Both the position numbers and the translations under genes were made by a program. From Oscillospiraceae bacterium (lineage in GTDB: Bacteria > Bacillota > Clostridia > Oscillospirales > Acutalibacteraceae): DNA of 64,000 bases. The stretch lies in assembly GCA_031280825.1 (NCBI GenBank), contig JAITGE010000006.1, positions 35,542-99,541 of the forward strand, given 5' to 3'. The notes beneath the pieces were generated by a model, which ran no database searches, had not been told where the DNA came from, and saw only the letters and a program-made list of their open reading frames with translations. Each line of letters begins with the position of its first letter. Position 1 is the first letter of the stretch. Shown piece by piece: positions 8,125 to 16,078 of this stretch.

Positions 8125-8153
8125 TTGATAAACGAAAAAATATGTGTTATGCT
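8125..8153 (+). promoter_or_regulatory. Putative sigma-A promoter, upstream of a 200-bp leader
   Basis: Plus strand: -35 TTGATA (8125-8130), 17-bp spacer, -10 TATGCT (8148-8153). It is divergent from the SRP RNA promoter and would give a leader of about 210 nt before the gene at 8374. The leader contains a 68-codon frame starting at ATG 8178 without a good ribosome site; I do not call it a gene. Confidence 0.5.
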
Positions 8154-8288
8154 AAAAAGAGAAAGCATACCCTGACGATGCCCAAACTCCCAATTTTTCT
8201 CTACGATTACAAGTTCGAGGACTTTTGGATCGAGCCGGCTAAGCACGTGGATGCGCAGCTGCACAAGAATACGCCGCTTAAAAAAGGC

Positions 8289-8317
8289 TTGCATGTCCTG
8301 TTGTTTTGTGCTATGAT
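8289..8317 (+). promoter_or_regulatory. Sigma-A promoter for the membrane protein gene at 8374
   Basis: -35 TTGCAT (8289-8294), 17-bp spacer, -10 TATGAT (8312-8317), 57 bp before the ATG. The second promoter in tandem for this gene. Confidence 0.65.
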
Positions 8318-8373
8318 GTGTTTGGGTAATTGCAGGGGAGCTTGTTTGACATTGAAAACATGGAGGAGACGCA

Positions 8374-10230
8374 ATGGGTGAGCCAATTCAGGTGGATTTT
8401 TCGGATAAAACAAAAAAAAGCGGGCCAAAGGCGCCAATTATTATTCCGCCGGAGCGTGCGGGGCTGCGCGTTTTGCTGAGCCTTGCCGGCACGGTCTTGA
8501 CGGCGCTGATCGGTTTTTTTGTGCTGCTGCCGCCGATCAACCTGCACGCGCAGGAGTTCTATTATTATATCGGGTTGGTGTTGATTTCGTTCCCGGTGCT
8601 TCTGTTCATTTTTTCGGGCACGGCAAAGCAGCCGGAATACGCGCCGTTTGTGAAAAAAAGGTCGATGCTGCCGCTGTTTGCCGTGGCGGTTGTCGCCGTG
8701 ATTTTCGGTGTCGCCTTGGCGATCAGCTCGCCGCTCTTTCAGGCAAAGAGCTACCGCGATATCATGACGGAGGGCGCAAGGTTTGAGGAGGCCAAGTTCG
8801 AAGAGCGGATGCTGTCTGCGGATTTTAGCGCCATCCCGAAGCTGGACGAGGACACTGCCCGCGCTGCCGCGAACCGCGCTTTGGGTGATATGGCGACGAC
8901 GACAGGTCGGGTTTCGCAGTTCACGCTTGCGCCTACAAACACGCAAATCAATCTGGGGAACAAGCCATATCGCGTTGTGACGCTTGCCTATGCCAGCGTC
9001 ATCAAGTGGTTCACAAACACGGGGGAGGGCTTGCCGGGTTACGTCAAGGTGAACATGGATGACCGCAACGCGAGTTTTGTTGAAAGTCCGATCCGTTATT
9101 CTGATCAAGAGCATTTTTTCAAGCTGCTGAAGCGGCATTTGCGCTTTAAGTTCCCGACGCTGATGTTCGGTGAGGCGAATTTTGAGGTGGACGACAGCGA
9201 TAAGCCCTGGTGGGTGGTGCCGATCCTGACAAAAAAGGCGGGGTTGCTCAGTGGCGAGGATGTGACAGGCATCGTCATCGTTGATCCGGACAACGGCGAA
9301 TGCACCCGTTACAGCATGGAGCAGGTGCGTGAAGGCAAAGAGCTGCAATGGATTGACCGCATTTACAGCGCTGCCCTGCTCACAAAGCAGTATAATTTTC
9401 ACGGCAAATATGTGAACGGCTTTTGGAATTCCTTCCTTGGGCAGAACGACGTGACCATCACCACCAACGGCTACAATTATATTGCGCAGGATGGCGATGT
9501 TTGGATGTATACCGGCGTGACTTCCGCCACCAGCGACGACTCCATCGTGGGCTTTTTGATGGTGAACCAGCGCACGCGTGATACGCTTTATTACCGCGGC
9601 AGCAACGTTAGCGGCGCGACGGAGGATTCCGCAAGCGCGGTGGCGAATTCCTTGGTTTCAGATTTGCGCTGGAAGGCTTCCTTCCCGCTGCTGATCAATG
9701 TTGGCGCGCAGCCAACCTATTTTGTTTCGCTGAAGAATGAGGATAATAACGCCGTCAACGCGTTCGCGATGGTGCATGTGGTGAATTTCAGCACGGTTCG
9801 CGCCAAGGGGGATACGGTATTGGAGTGCCTGCAGGCTTATGTCGCCGCCATGAAGAAGGCGGGCTTGGAGGTGGACGACAAGAAGGTCAATACAAACTTT
9901 AATGAGGCAAAGCAAAATGAACAGCAAAGCACCGAAACGCCGGTCGGTGACGAGGGTGAAACGCCCAAGAACATTGTGAAGAAGGGCGTTATTGCCGATA
10001 TCCGCAGCCAAAATGTGGATGGAACGACGGTTTATTATATTCAATTGCAGGGCGAAACGGTCTATTACAGCATTTCTGCCGCCGCGCAGGAGGATGTGAT
10101 CTTCCTCGCCAACGGCGCGAATGTTGTGGTTACCTTCCTGGTGGAGGATCCGACGGCGCAGATCCTTCCGGTGGAGAGTGTCGAGAAGCTGCAAGCGGAG
10201 GCGTCGGTTACACCTGAAATGCCGCAGTAG
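8374..10230 (+). CDS. Large membrane-anchored protein with extracytoplasmic domain, function unknown
   Basis: I do not recognise a characterised family. The 618-aa protein has a charged cytosolic start, three predicted membrane helices (about residues 30-52, 63-82 and 98-118), then a roughly 400-residue domain rich in aromatic and beta-type sequence (for example DKPWWVVPI and YYRGSNVSGATED), probably outside the cell, and a C-terminal acidic linker and small beta domain (about 525-618). The ATG follows GGAGG at 7-bp spacing. Two tandem promoters precede it and a strong terminator follows, so it is likely a single-gene unit. Its position between dnaX and tcdA/mnmE is origin-proximal. No catalytic motif is visible. 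Confidence 0.85.
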   Translation: MGEPIQVDFSDKTKKSGPKAPIIIPPERAGLRVLLSLAGTVLTALIGFFVLLPPINLHAQEFYYYIGLVLISFPVLLFIFSGTAKQPEYAPFVKKRSMLPLFAVAVVAVIFGVALAISSPLFQAKSYRDIMTEGARFEEAKFEERMLSADFSAIPKLDEDTARAAANRALGDMATTTGRVSQFTLAPTNTQINLGNKPYRVVTLAYASVIKWFTNTGEGLPGYVKVNMDDRNASFVESPIRYSDQEHFFKLLKRHLRFKFPTLMFGEANFEVDDSDKPWWVVPILTKKAGLLSGEDVTGIVIVDPDNGECTRYSMEQVREGKELQWIDRIYSAALLTKQYNFHGKYVNGFWNSFLGQNDVTITTNGYNYIAQDGDVWMYTGVTSATSDDSIVGFLMVNQRTRDTLYYRGSNVSGATEDSASAVANSLVSDLRWKASFPLLINVGAQPTYFVSLKNEDNNAVNAFAMVHVVNFSTVRAKGDTVLECLQAYVAAMKKAGLEVDDKKVNTNFNEAKQNEQQSTETPVGDEGETPKNIVKKGVIADIRSQNVDGTTVYYIQLQGETVYYSISAAAQEDVIFLANGANVVVTFLVEDPTAQILPVESVEKLQAEASVTPEMPQ

Positions 10231-10253
10231 CAGCACAGAAATCACGCAGCCCG

Positions 10254-10290
10254 CACCCCAGCCCTGTCTTTCGCGGGGTTGGGGTGTTTT
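10254..10290 (+). terminator. Rho-independent terminator
   Basis: Stem CACCCCA (10254-10260) with TGGGGTG (10280-10286), extended inward by GCCC/GGGG pairing, followed by TTTT. It ends the 8374 gene. Confidence 0.8.
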
Positions 10291-10339
10291 GAATGGGATA
10301 CGAAAGCGGATCGGCAAAAAACACGGAGGAGGATGTGAG

Positions 10340-11074
10340 ATGGGTGCGTTTTCGCGCACGACGCGGCTTTTGGGGCAGGCGGCTGTGGAGCGTCTGGCGG
10401 CGTCCCGCGTGGCATTGTTTGGCGTGGGTGGTGTGGGCGGTTTTGCCGCCGAGGCGCTCGGGCGTGCCGGGGTGGGCGCAATTGATTTGGTGGACAGCGA
10501 TATTGTTGTGGAAAGCAACATAAATCGACAAATTGTCGCACTGCATTCTACTATTGGGATGGAAAAGGTCGCGGTCATGCGCGATCGCCTGCTGGATATT
10601 CATCCGGCTTGCGTTGTGACTGCGCAGGCTATGTTTTTGGATCACACGACGGCGGCGTTATTCGATTTCCGAAAATATGATTTTGTGCTGGATGCGGTTG
10701 ACATGGTTACGGCGAAGCTGCTCCTTGTGGAACGTTGCCGTGCCGCCGGAACATCGATCGTTAGTTGCATGGGCGCGGGCAACAAGCTGCACGCAGATTT
10801 TGAAGTAACGGATATTTATAAAACCAGCGGTTGCCCGCTTGCAAAAGTGATGCGGCATGAGCTGCGCAAGCGCGGTATTCCTGCGCTGCGGGTGGTCTCT
10901 TCGAGGAAGCAGCCAATTGTCCCGCAAACGGATGAATCGGTGGAGGTGCCCGGGCGGCGGCAGACGCCGGGGAGCATATCCTTTGCGCCGGCTGTTGCGG
11001 GGATGCTGTTGGCTGCCGAAGCGATTCAGACTTTGGTGCGAGGGGAGGGGGCAGCAGATGGAACGGAGCTGTGA
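10340..11074 (+). CDS. tcdA: tRNA threonylcarbamoyladenosine dehydratase (TcdA/CsdL), E1-like
   Basis: An E1/MoeB-like, ATP-dependent enzyme that cyclises t6A37 in tRNA to ct6A. The 244-aa protein starts at ATG 10340 (MGAFSRTTRLLG) with a GGAGG site; a longer frame upstream overlaps the previous gene and is rejected. The nucleotide-binding loop GVGGVGG is at about 29-35, followed by D-x-D (VDSD) and the SNINRQI motif. The TSGCPLAKVMRHELRKRGI segment is typical of TcdA rather than MoeB or ThiF. The start of mnmE lies inside it (17-bp overlap), linking two tRNA-modification genes. The t6A enzyme gene tsaD is at 44 kb. Confidence 0.88.
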   Translation: MGAFSRTTRLLGQAAVERLAASRVALFGVGGVGGFAAEALGRAGVGAIDLVDSDIVVESNINRQIVALHSTIGMEKVAVMRDRLLDIHPACVVTAQAMFLDHTTAALFDFRKYDFVLDAVDMVTAKLLLVERCRAAGTSIVSCMGAGNKLHADFEVTDIYKTSGCPLAKVMRHELRKRGIPALRVVSSRKQPIVPQTDESVEVPGRRQTPGSISFAPAVAGMLLAAEAIQTLVRGEGAADGTEL

Positions 11075-12443
11075 CACAATCGCCGCAATTTCCACGGCTG
11101 CAAGCCCCGGCGGCATCGGTATCGTGCGAATAAGCGGCGATTCCGCAATTTTTATTGCAAAAAGGCTGTTTCACCAAAAAAATCCAATCATTTGGAGCGA
11201 ATGGAAAGGGAACGAGGCGAGGGTTGGCTCAATCAGAGGAACGCAATTGGCTGAAAACGAGAGCTTAGATGCTTGTGTTTGTCTTCTGTTTCGCGCGCCA
11301 AAGAGCTATACCTGCGAGGATGTCGTGGAATTTCACTGCCACGGTGGGACATTGGTGCTTCGGCGCGTTTTGCTTGCTGTCTTGGCAGCCGGCGCCCGCG
11401 CCGCCGCCCCCGGGGAATTTACGCGCCGCGCGTTTTTGAACGGGCGCATAGATTTGGCGCAGGCGGAAGCGGTCATGCGGCTTGTCGGCGCACAGACTGA
11501 GCAAGCTGCCCGCGCGGCGAAAGCGAATCTTAGCGGCACATTGAGCCGCAGGATTGAAGCGGTGCGCAGCACACTCACGCATTTGGCAGCAGAAATTGCC
11601 GCTTGGGTGGATTACCCGGAGGATATGCCCGTTGCTTTGCAGCCGGCGCGGCTCGGTGCGGCAATCACTGCGGCGATTTCTGATATTAATGAATTAACGC
11701 AAAAGAGCGAGGCGATGGCTCCCATTGCCGAAGGCGTTGAAACAGTGCTCTTGGGGCGACCCAATGTGGGAAAATCTACCCTGATGAATCACTTGCTCGG
11801 GTATGACCGCTCAATTGTGACCGAATTTGCGGGAACCACGCGCGACACTGTGAGTGAAATGCTGCAGTTCGGCAATCTGTCGCTGCGGTTAATTGATACG
11901 GCAGGCATTTGTGCGGCAGACGATCCGATTGAGAGGGAGGGTGTGGCGCGCAGCCGTGCGGCGGTTGCAAGCGCGTCGCTCGTATTTTGCTTGTTGGATG
12001 CTTCCCGATCGCTTGGCACGGAGGATGAAGCGCTGTTGCGTGAATGCGATCCGATGCGGACGGTCTTGCTTTGCAATAAGAGCGATTTGGGCGTGAAGCT
12101 GCATTTGGGCGACTTGAAATTGCGCTTTCGGTACGTTTTTTGCTGCTCCGCGAAAAGCGGCAAGGGGCTGGAAGGACTTCCGGATGCGGCGGCGGCGCTT
12201 CTTAACGTGAAGGAAATCATGCCATGGCAGGGCTTGCTCAGCACGCAGCGGCAGTTTGACTGTGCGAAGTCCGCAGCAAACGCATTGCTGGAGGCACAGA
12301 ACGCCTTACTTGCGGGCTTCCCTTTGGATGCCGTTGGCATTTGCTTGGAGGATGCGATCCAAGCCTTGCTTTCTCTTACAGGCGAACGCGCATCGGATGC
12401 TGTCGTGGATGCGGTGTTTGCGTCTTTTTGCGTGGGAAAATGA
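11058..12443 (+). CDS. mnmE: tRNA uridine-5-carboxymethylaminomethyl modification GTPase MnmE
   Basis: With MnmG, this GTPase installs the (carboxymethyl)aminomethyl group on U34 of tRNAs. At 461 aa it is of normal length. The N-terminal folate-binding domain begins DTIAAISTAASPGGIGIVRISG; the G domain has GRPNVGKST (about residue 232), the DTAG switch (DTAGI), and NKSD; the C-terminus FCVGK corresponds to the catalytic C-[IV]-G-K motif. The ATG at 11058 has GGGGAGGGGG upstream and sits within the end of tcdA. mnmG follows after 105 bp that hold two parS sites. Confidence 0.95.
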   Translation: MERSCDTIAAISTAASPGGIGIVRISGDSAIFIAKRLFHQKNPIIWSEWKGNEARVGSIRGTQLAENESLDACVCLLFRAPKSYTCEDVVEFHCHGGTLVLRRVLLAVLAAGARAAAPGEFTRRAFLNGRIDLAQAEAVMRLVGAQTEQAARAAKANLSGTLSRRIEAVRSTLTHLAAEIAAWVDYPEDMPVALQPARLGAAITAAISDINELTQKSEAMAPIAEGVETVLLGRPNVGKSTLMNHLLGYDRSIVTEFAGTTRDTVSEMLQFGNLSLRLIDTAGICAADDPIEREGVARSRAAVASASLVFCLLDASRSLGTEDEALLRECDPMRTVLLCNKSDLGVKLHLGDLKLRFRYVFCCSAKSGKGLEGLPDAAAALLNVKEIMPWQGLLSTQRQFDCAKSAANALLEAQNALLAGFPLDAVGICLEDAIQALLSLTGERASDAVVDAVFASFCVGK

Positions 12444-12449
12444 GTAAAA

Positions 12450-12465
12450 TGTTTCACGTGAAACT
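12450..12465. other. parS site 1 (ParB/Spo0J binding)
   Basis: TGTTTCACGTGAAACT matches the 16-bp parS palindrome TGTTNCACGTGAAACA at 15 of 16 positions (last base differs). It lies 7 bp after the mnmE stop. Confidence 0.88.
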
Positions 12466-12514
12466 TTTGTGGTCTTTGAAAAACGCGCGAAGCGGGTGTA
12501 GGCGGCTCAGCCGC

Positions 12515-12530
12515 TGTTTCACGTGAAACA
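12515..12530. other. parS site 2, perfect match
   Basis: TGTTTCACGTGAAACA is identical to the B. subtilis parS consensus. It lies 18 bp before the mnmG start codon. ParB spreading from here organises the origin region for segregation. Confidence 0.93.
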
Positions 12531-12548
12531 ATTCTGCTTGGAGGTTAT

Positions 12549-14453
12549 ATGTACGACGTTCTAATCATTGGCGGTGGACATGCCGGAATTGAGGCGGCGC
12601 TGGCTTCGGCGCGGTTGGGCTGCTGCACGGCATTGTTTACGATTGCTATGGATTGGATTGGCAATATGCCTTGTAATCCTGCCATTGGTGGCACTTCGAA
12701 GGGGCATTTGGTGCGGGAAATTGATGCTCTCGGCGGTGAAATGGCGCGCGCGGCGGATGAAAATGCAATTCAGTGCCGAATGCTGAATTTAGGGAAAGGT
12801 GCGGCGGTGCATAGCCCGCGCGCACAGATTGATCGCCGCGCCTATGCCGGCAGCATGAAGCGGCGCTTAGAGCGGCAAGAAAATTTAGATATTCGCCAAG
12901 GCGAAATTATAGGCTTGTATAAAAACGTTTCACGTGAAACATTTTGTGACATCGGGCAAGCGCACGAAGCGGGGGAAGGCGGCGCAGCCAAAACGTTTTG
13001 GGTGGTTCAAACGCGCACAGGAATGCAATATGCGGCGAAGTGCGTGGTTTTGGCTACCGGAACATTTCTGCGTGGCAAAATACATATTGGCGAAGCGAGC
13101 TTTGCCGGCGGACCGGATGGTATGCCACCAGCCGTTGGATTGACGGATGCCTTGCGACGGCTGGCGATCCCTTTGCGTAGGTTCAAAACAGGAACACCGC
13201 CACGGGTTCTGCGCGGGAGCATTGACTTTAGCAAAACAGAGGAGCAGCGCGGCGATTGTGAGGCGGTGCCGTTTGCGTTGGAAGGCGGAGCGCCGCGGCA
13301 ACGGGCTTTGTGTTATTTAACATACACGACGGAAGAAACAAAGCGTGTGATTTTGGAAAATCTGCACCGCTCACCGCTGTTCGGGGGGCAGATTGAAGGT
13401 GTGGGTCCGCGCTATTGCCCAAGCATTGAGGATAAGGTTGTTCGTTTCCCTGAAAAAGAACGTCACCCTGTTTTTCTGGAGCCGTGCGGGATGGAAACGG
13501 AGGAGTTTTATTTGCAGGGACTTTCGTCGTCCCTGCCGGAGGACGTGCAGCTGGCGCTTTTGCGAACGATCCCGGGCCTGGAGCACTGCCATGTGATGCG
13601 ACCTGCTTACGCGATTGAGTATGACTGCGTGGATCCGTTGGCGTTGCGCCCCAGCCTGGAATTCAAGAGCCTGCCGGGTCTTTTCGGCGCGGGGCAGTTC
13701 AATGGCTCAAGCGGATATGAGGAGGCAGCGGCACAAGGGCTTGTGGCGGGCATCAACGCTGCCCACAAGGTTTTGGGGCGTGAAGCGTTGGTTCTGTCCC
13801 GCATGGAATCGTATATCGGCACATTGATTGATGATTTGGTCACAAAGGGCTGCCGTGAACCGTATCGGATGATGACTTCGCGGTCGGAATGCAGACTTTT
13901 GCTGCGGCACGATACGGCGGATCGCCGTCTTTTGCCCGTTGGCTATCGACTGGGGCTTGTATCTGAGGCGCGTTGGACGGCGTTTGAGCAAAAACAGGCT
14001 GCGCTGGCAGCAGAACGAATGCGTGCGGAAACCGCAATACTACAACCAAGTGAAGCGCTGAACGCCTTGCTGGAGCGATGCGGTACGTCGCCTATCCAAA
14101 GTGGCGCCAGGCTTGCCGAGCTTCTGCGCCGTCCGCAAATGAATTATGCGGAGCTGGAAGCGTTTGACGGCACGCGCCCGGTTCTGCCGGCGGCGTGGCT
14201 GCGTGAAATTGAAACTGACCTGAAGTATGAAGGCTATATACGGCGGCAGGAGGCGCAGGTGCGCGAGATGAAGCGTTTGGAGGAGCAGCGCTTGCCGTTG
14301 GGGCTGAATTACGCCGAAATTACGGCGCTTCGGCTGGAAGCGCGTGAAAAACTCAACGCCGCCCAACCCGAAACGCTCGGGCAGGCGGCGCGGATTTCCG
14401 GGGTTAACCCGGCGGATATTTCGGTCTTGATGATTTGGCTGCATAAAAAATGA
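12549..14453 (+). CDS. mnmG: tRNA uridine-5-carboxymethylaminomethyl modification enzyme MnmG (GidA)
   Basis: FAD-dependent partner of MnmE in tRNA wobble-uridine modification. The 634-aa protein has the dinucleotide loop GGGHAGIEAA (about 7-16), the CNPAIGG motif with its catalytic cysteine near 39, the ATGTFLRGK segment and the GLFGAGQFNGSSGYEEAAAQG signature. Compared with the usual family spacing, about 20 extra residues (roughly 126-148, NVSRETFCDIGQ...) interrupt the segment between RQGEIIGLY and WVVQTRTG; this DNA contains a parS site and resembles the mnmE-mnmG spacer, so it looks like an in-frame insertion of a parS-bearing repeat. The ATG at 12549 has GGAGG upstream. Confidence 0.94.
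   Translation: MYDVLIIGGGHAGIEAALASARLGCCTALFTIAMDWIGNMPCNPAIGGTSKGHLVREIDALGGEMARAADENAIQCRMLNLGKGAAVHSPRAQIDRRAYAGSMKRRLERQENLDIRQGEIIGLYKNVSRETFCDIGQAHEAGEGGAAKTFWVVQTRTGMQYAAKCVVLATGTFLRGKIHIGEASFAGGPDGMPPAVGLTDALRRLAIPLRRFKTGTPPRVLRGSIDFSKTEEQRGDCEAVPFALEGGAPRQRALCYLTYTTEETKRVILENLHRSPLFGGQIEGVGPRYCPSIEDKVVRFPEKERHPVFLEPCGMETEEFYLQGLSSSLPEDVQLALLRTIPGLEHCHVMRPAYAIEYDCVDPLALRPSLEFKSLPGLFGAGQFNGSSGYEEAAAQGLVAGINAAHKVLGREALVLSRMESYIGTLIDDLVTKGCREPYRMMTSRSECRLLLRHDTADRRLLPVGYRLGLVSEARWTAFEQKQAALAAERMRAETAILQPSEALNALLERCGTSPIQSGARLAELLRRPQMNYAELEAFDGTRPVLPAAWLREIETDLKYEGYIRRQEAQVREMKRLEEQRLPLGLNYAEITALRLEAREKLNAAQPETLGQAARISGVNPADISVLMIWLHKK
12926..12941. other. parS site 3, inside mnmG coding sequence
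   Basis: CGTTTCACGTGAAACA matches parS at 15 of 16 positions (first base differs) and keeps the 14-bp palindrome. It encodes NVSRET in mnmG. Confidence 0.87.
12926..12990 (+). repeat. parS-bearing repeat copy within mnmG (other copy 12450-12514)
   Basis: From the parS palindrome onward this stretch aligns with 12450-12514. Shared blocks are GTTTCACGTGAAAC, TTTTGTG, CGAAGCGGG and AGGCGGC-CAGCC with almost identical spacing (one base added after the palindrome); I estimate about 70% identity over 65 bp by eye. One copy is in the mnmE-mnmG spacer, the other in frame within mnmG. Confidence 0.65.
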
Positions 14454-14481
14454 CGGGAAATGGGCGAAAAGTGACTTTGAT

Positions 14482-15585
14482 TTAATACGAGAAATCGCTG
14501 AAGCTGATTTTTACCGAGGCGGAGCCGGTGTTGTTTTTATAGGGTGTGCCGCTCATGACCAGCACTTCGCTCAGGTTGACCGTTTGGTTATACGTCACAA
14601 CAAGGGAAATCAGCTTGCCTTCGCCATCCAGGCGGGCGGTGAAGATGACGCGTTCGGTGCTCTCGGAAATATCGATTGGCTCAATGGAAAACACGCCGAC
14701 AAGGCTGTTGACGTTGTAGTTGTTTATCATGGAAAAGATGCGGTCGGCACTCATGTGGTCATAAACGCCGCCGTCGCCGGTTGCAAGCGCCAGGGGTCCT
14801 TTATCGATGGGCGAATCGCCGCTCACGCCGCTGCCAAAGAGCTTCTTTTGCTGGCGCGTGCTTCCGTTTTTCACGTTCAGGGTAACAAGCCAATCCGAAC
14901 CGTCGCGCTTGTAGCTTACGCCGCCATCCTTCAAATCACCCATCGCGAAGGGATCGTTGCGCAGCACGTTATGCGTGTCGCCCTTATAAAAGGTAGCGGT
15001 GCGCGCGCCGCTGTTGATTGCGCTGCCAATGGATTGGAAGATCGTTTGCGAATAATCCCCCACGATGGGGAAGGTCAGCGCCGTTTGCAGGTTCGGGTCG
15101 AGCGACCAGTTCTTGTAGGTTACGAGATGATCCTTGGAAAAACCGGGCTTTGCGTTCATCACTCTTGCGATGGAATCGTTGAACGCTTTGAGCGCGCCTT
15201 CGCTGGAGTTGATGGTGATGGGGTTGGCGAAAAATTGGGTAGACTTTGGCTTTTGCGTGGTTGTTGTGGGCTTCTGCGTTGTCTTTTGCGTGCTGGGGTT
15301 TGGCGTCGCAGGTGGGTTCGTTTTACCGGATGCGGCAGCCGCCGGCGGCTTTGTTTGGCTGCTGCCCGAGGCGGAGCTGCTTGCGGGCGAAGAGCTGTCC
15401 CAAGGATAGCTCCAGCTTTCGCTGCTTGTTTCGCTTGTGGCGCTGGTTTGGCTTTCGCTGCTGCTTTCTGTCGTGCTGCGGCTGGGCAGGTTGAAGGTAT
15501 CGCCGTCGGTTTGCTCCTGTTCGCCGCAGCCAAAGAAGCCTGCCGCCAGCGCGAGCGCAAACAGGATCACAATTGCTTTTTTCAT
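14482..15585 (-). CDS. Lipoprotein with Ser/Thr/Pro-rich stalk, function unknown
   Basis: A predicted secreted lipoprotein of 367 aa. A hydrophobic signal sequence ends in a lipobox-like FFGC (cysteine near residue 20). Residues about 25-120 are a low-complexity linker of S, T, P, K and Q, typical of a cell-wall-spanning stalk. The remaining roughly 245 residues form a globular domain (AFNDSIARVMNAKPGF to the C-terminus) that I cannot assign. It is convergent with mnmG, whose stop is 28 bp away. A similar stalk is seen in the lipoproteins at 27.1 and 55.8 kb, but their domains differ. Confidence 0.82.
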   Translation of the reverse strand: MKKAIVILFALALAAGFFGCGEQEQTDGDTFNLPSRSTTESSSESQTSATSETSSESWSYPWDSSSPASSSASGSSQTKPPAAAASGKTNPPATPNPSTQKTTQKPTTTTQKPKSTQFFANPITINSSEGALKAFNDSIARVMNAKPGFSKDHLVTYKNWSLDPNLQTALTFPIVGDYSQTIFQSIGSAINSGARTATFYKGDTHNVLRNDPFAMGDLKDGGVSYKRDGSDWLVTLNVKNGSTRQQKKLFGSGVSGDSPIDKGPLALATGDGGVYDHMSADRIFSMINNYNVNSLVGVFSIEPIDISESTERVIFTARLDGEGKLISLVVTYNQTVNLSEVLVMSGTPYKNNTGSASVKISFSDFSY

Positions 15586-15628
15586 GGTAAACGCACACTC
15601 CTCTTAATTGTTTAACGTTTTTTCGCGC

Positions 15629-15682
15629 AAAAACGGGCTGCCCCACAGCCAGCCCCTGCGGAGCCGAGCGGACGCAGCCCGT
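15629..15682 (-). terminator. Terminator after the 77-aa gene
   Basis: On the minus strand ACGGGCTGC pairs with GCAGCCCGT across a long loop, followed by TTTT (15629-15633 region). It separates the 77-aa gene from the lipoprotein gene downstream. Confidence 0.65.
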
Positions 15683-15703
15683 CTTTCCCCTTGCGCGCTT
15701 CAC

Positions 15704-15937
15704 TTAGATGAACTGCTGCACGATCCGAACCACGAAATCAATCAGATCCGTAAAGGCATAGGCAACATTGCGCTCGCCGAAAATATCGCTGAGCTTCGCA
15801 ATGAAGTCGTTTAGCCCGGCCGTGATGCTTTCGGAAGTGAACGAGCCGGTGAGCCAATTCACAAAGCCCTCGGCAATGTCAAAAAGAAAGCCCTCAAAAA
15901 AGTTCATTGCCTCGCGCGGGGTTTCGGGATCAAACAT
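15704..15937 (-). CDS. Small hypothetical protein, 77 aa
   Basis: Unrecognised small protein, amphipathic and rich in aromatic residues (FFEGFLFDIAEGFVNWL), with a C-terminal hydrophobic helix (TDLIDFVVRIVQQFI). The ATG at 15937 has a near-perfect AAAGGTGG ribosome site, and an extended -10 (TGCTATACT) lies about 65 bp upstream, with a terminator after the stop; this is good evidence for a real gene. Peripheral membrane association is plausible but not shown. Confidence 0.65.
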   Translation of the reverse strand: MFDPETPREAMNFFEGFLFDIAEGFVNWLTGSFTSESITAGLNDFIAKLSDIFGERNVAYAFTDLIDFVVRIVQQFI

Positions 15938-16078
15938 TGTTATGCCACCTTTCTGTCTTTTATGTTGAGGGAATACAGAAACTCCCCCTGCTTAACATGA
16001 GTATAGCATGTTTACGCAGATTTTTTTTTCTCGATAAGAATAATAAATATTAAATTTTCTGGAAAACGCGTTCCGCGC

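Noticed and set aside
8178..8381. 68-codon plus-strand frame in the leader before the 8374 gene
   Set aside because: No clear ribosome site; it spans a second promoter and runs into the next gene. Kept only as an untranslated leader.
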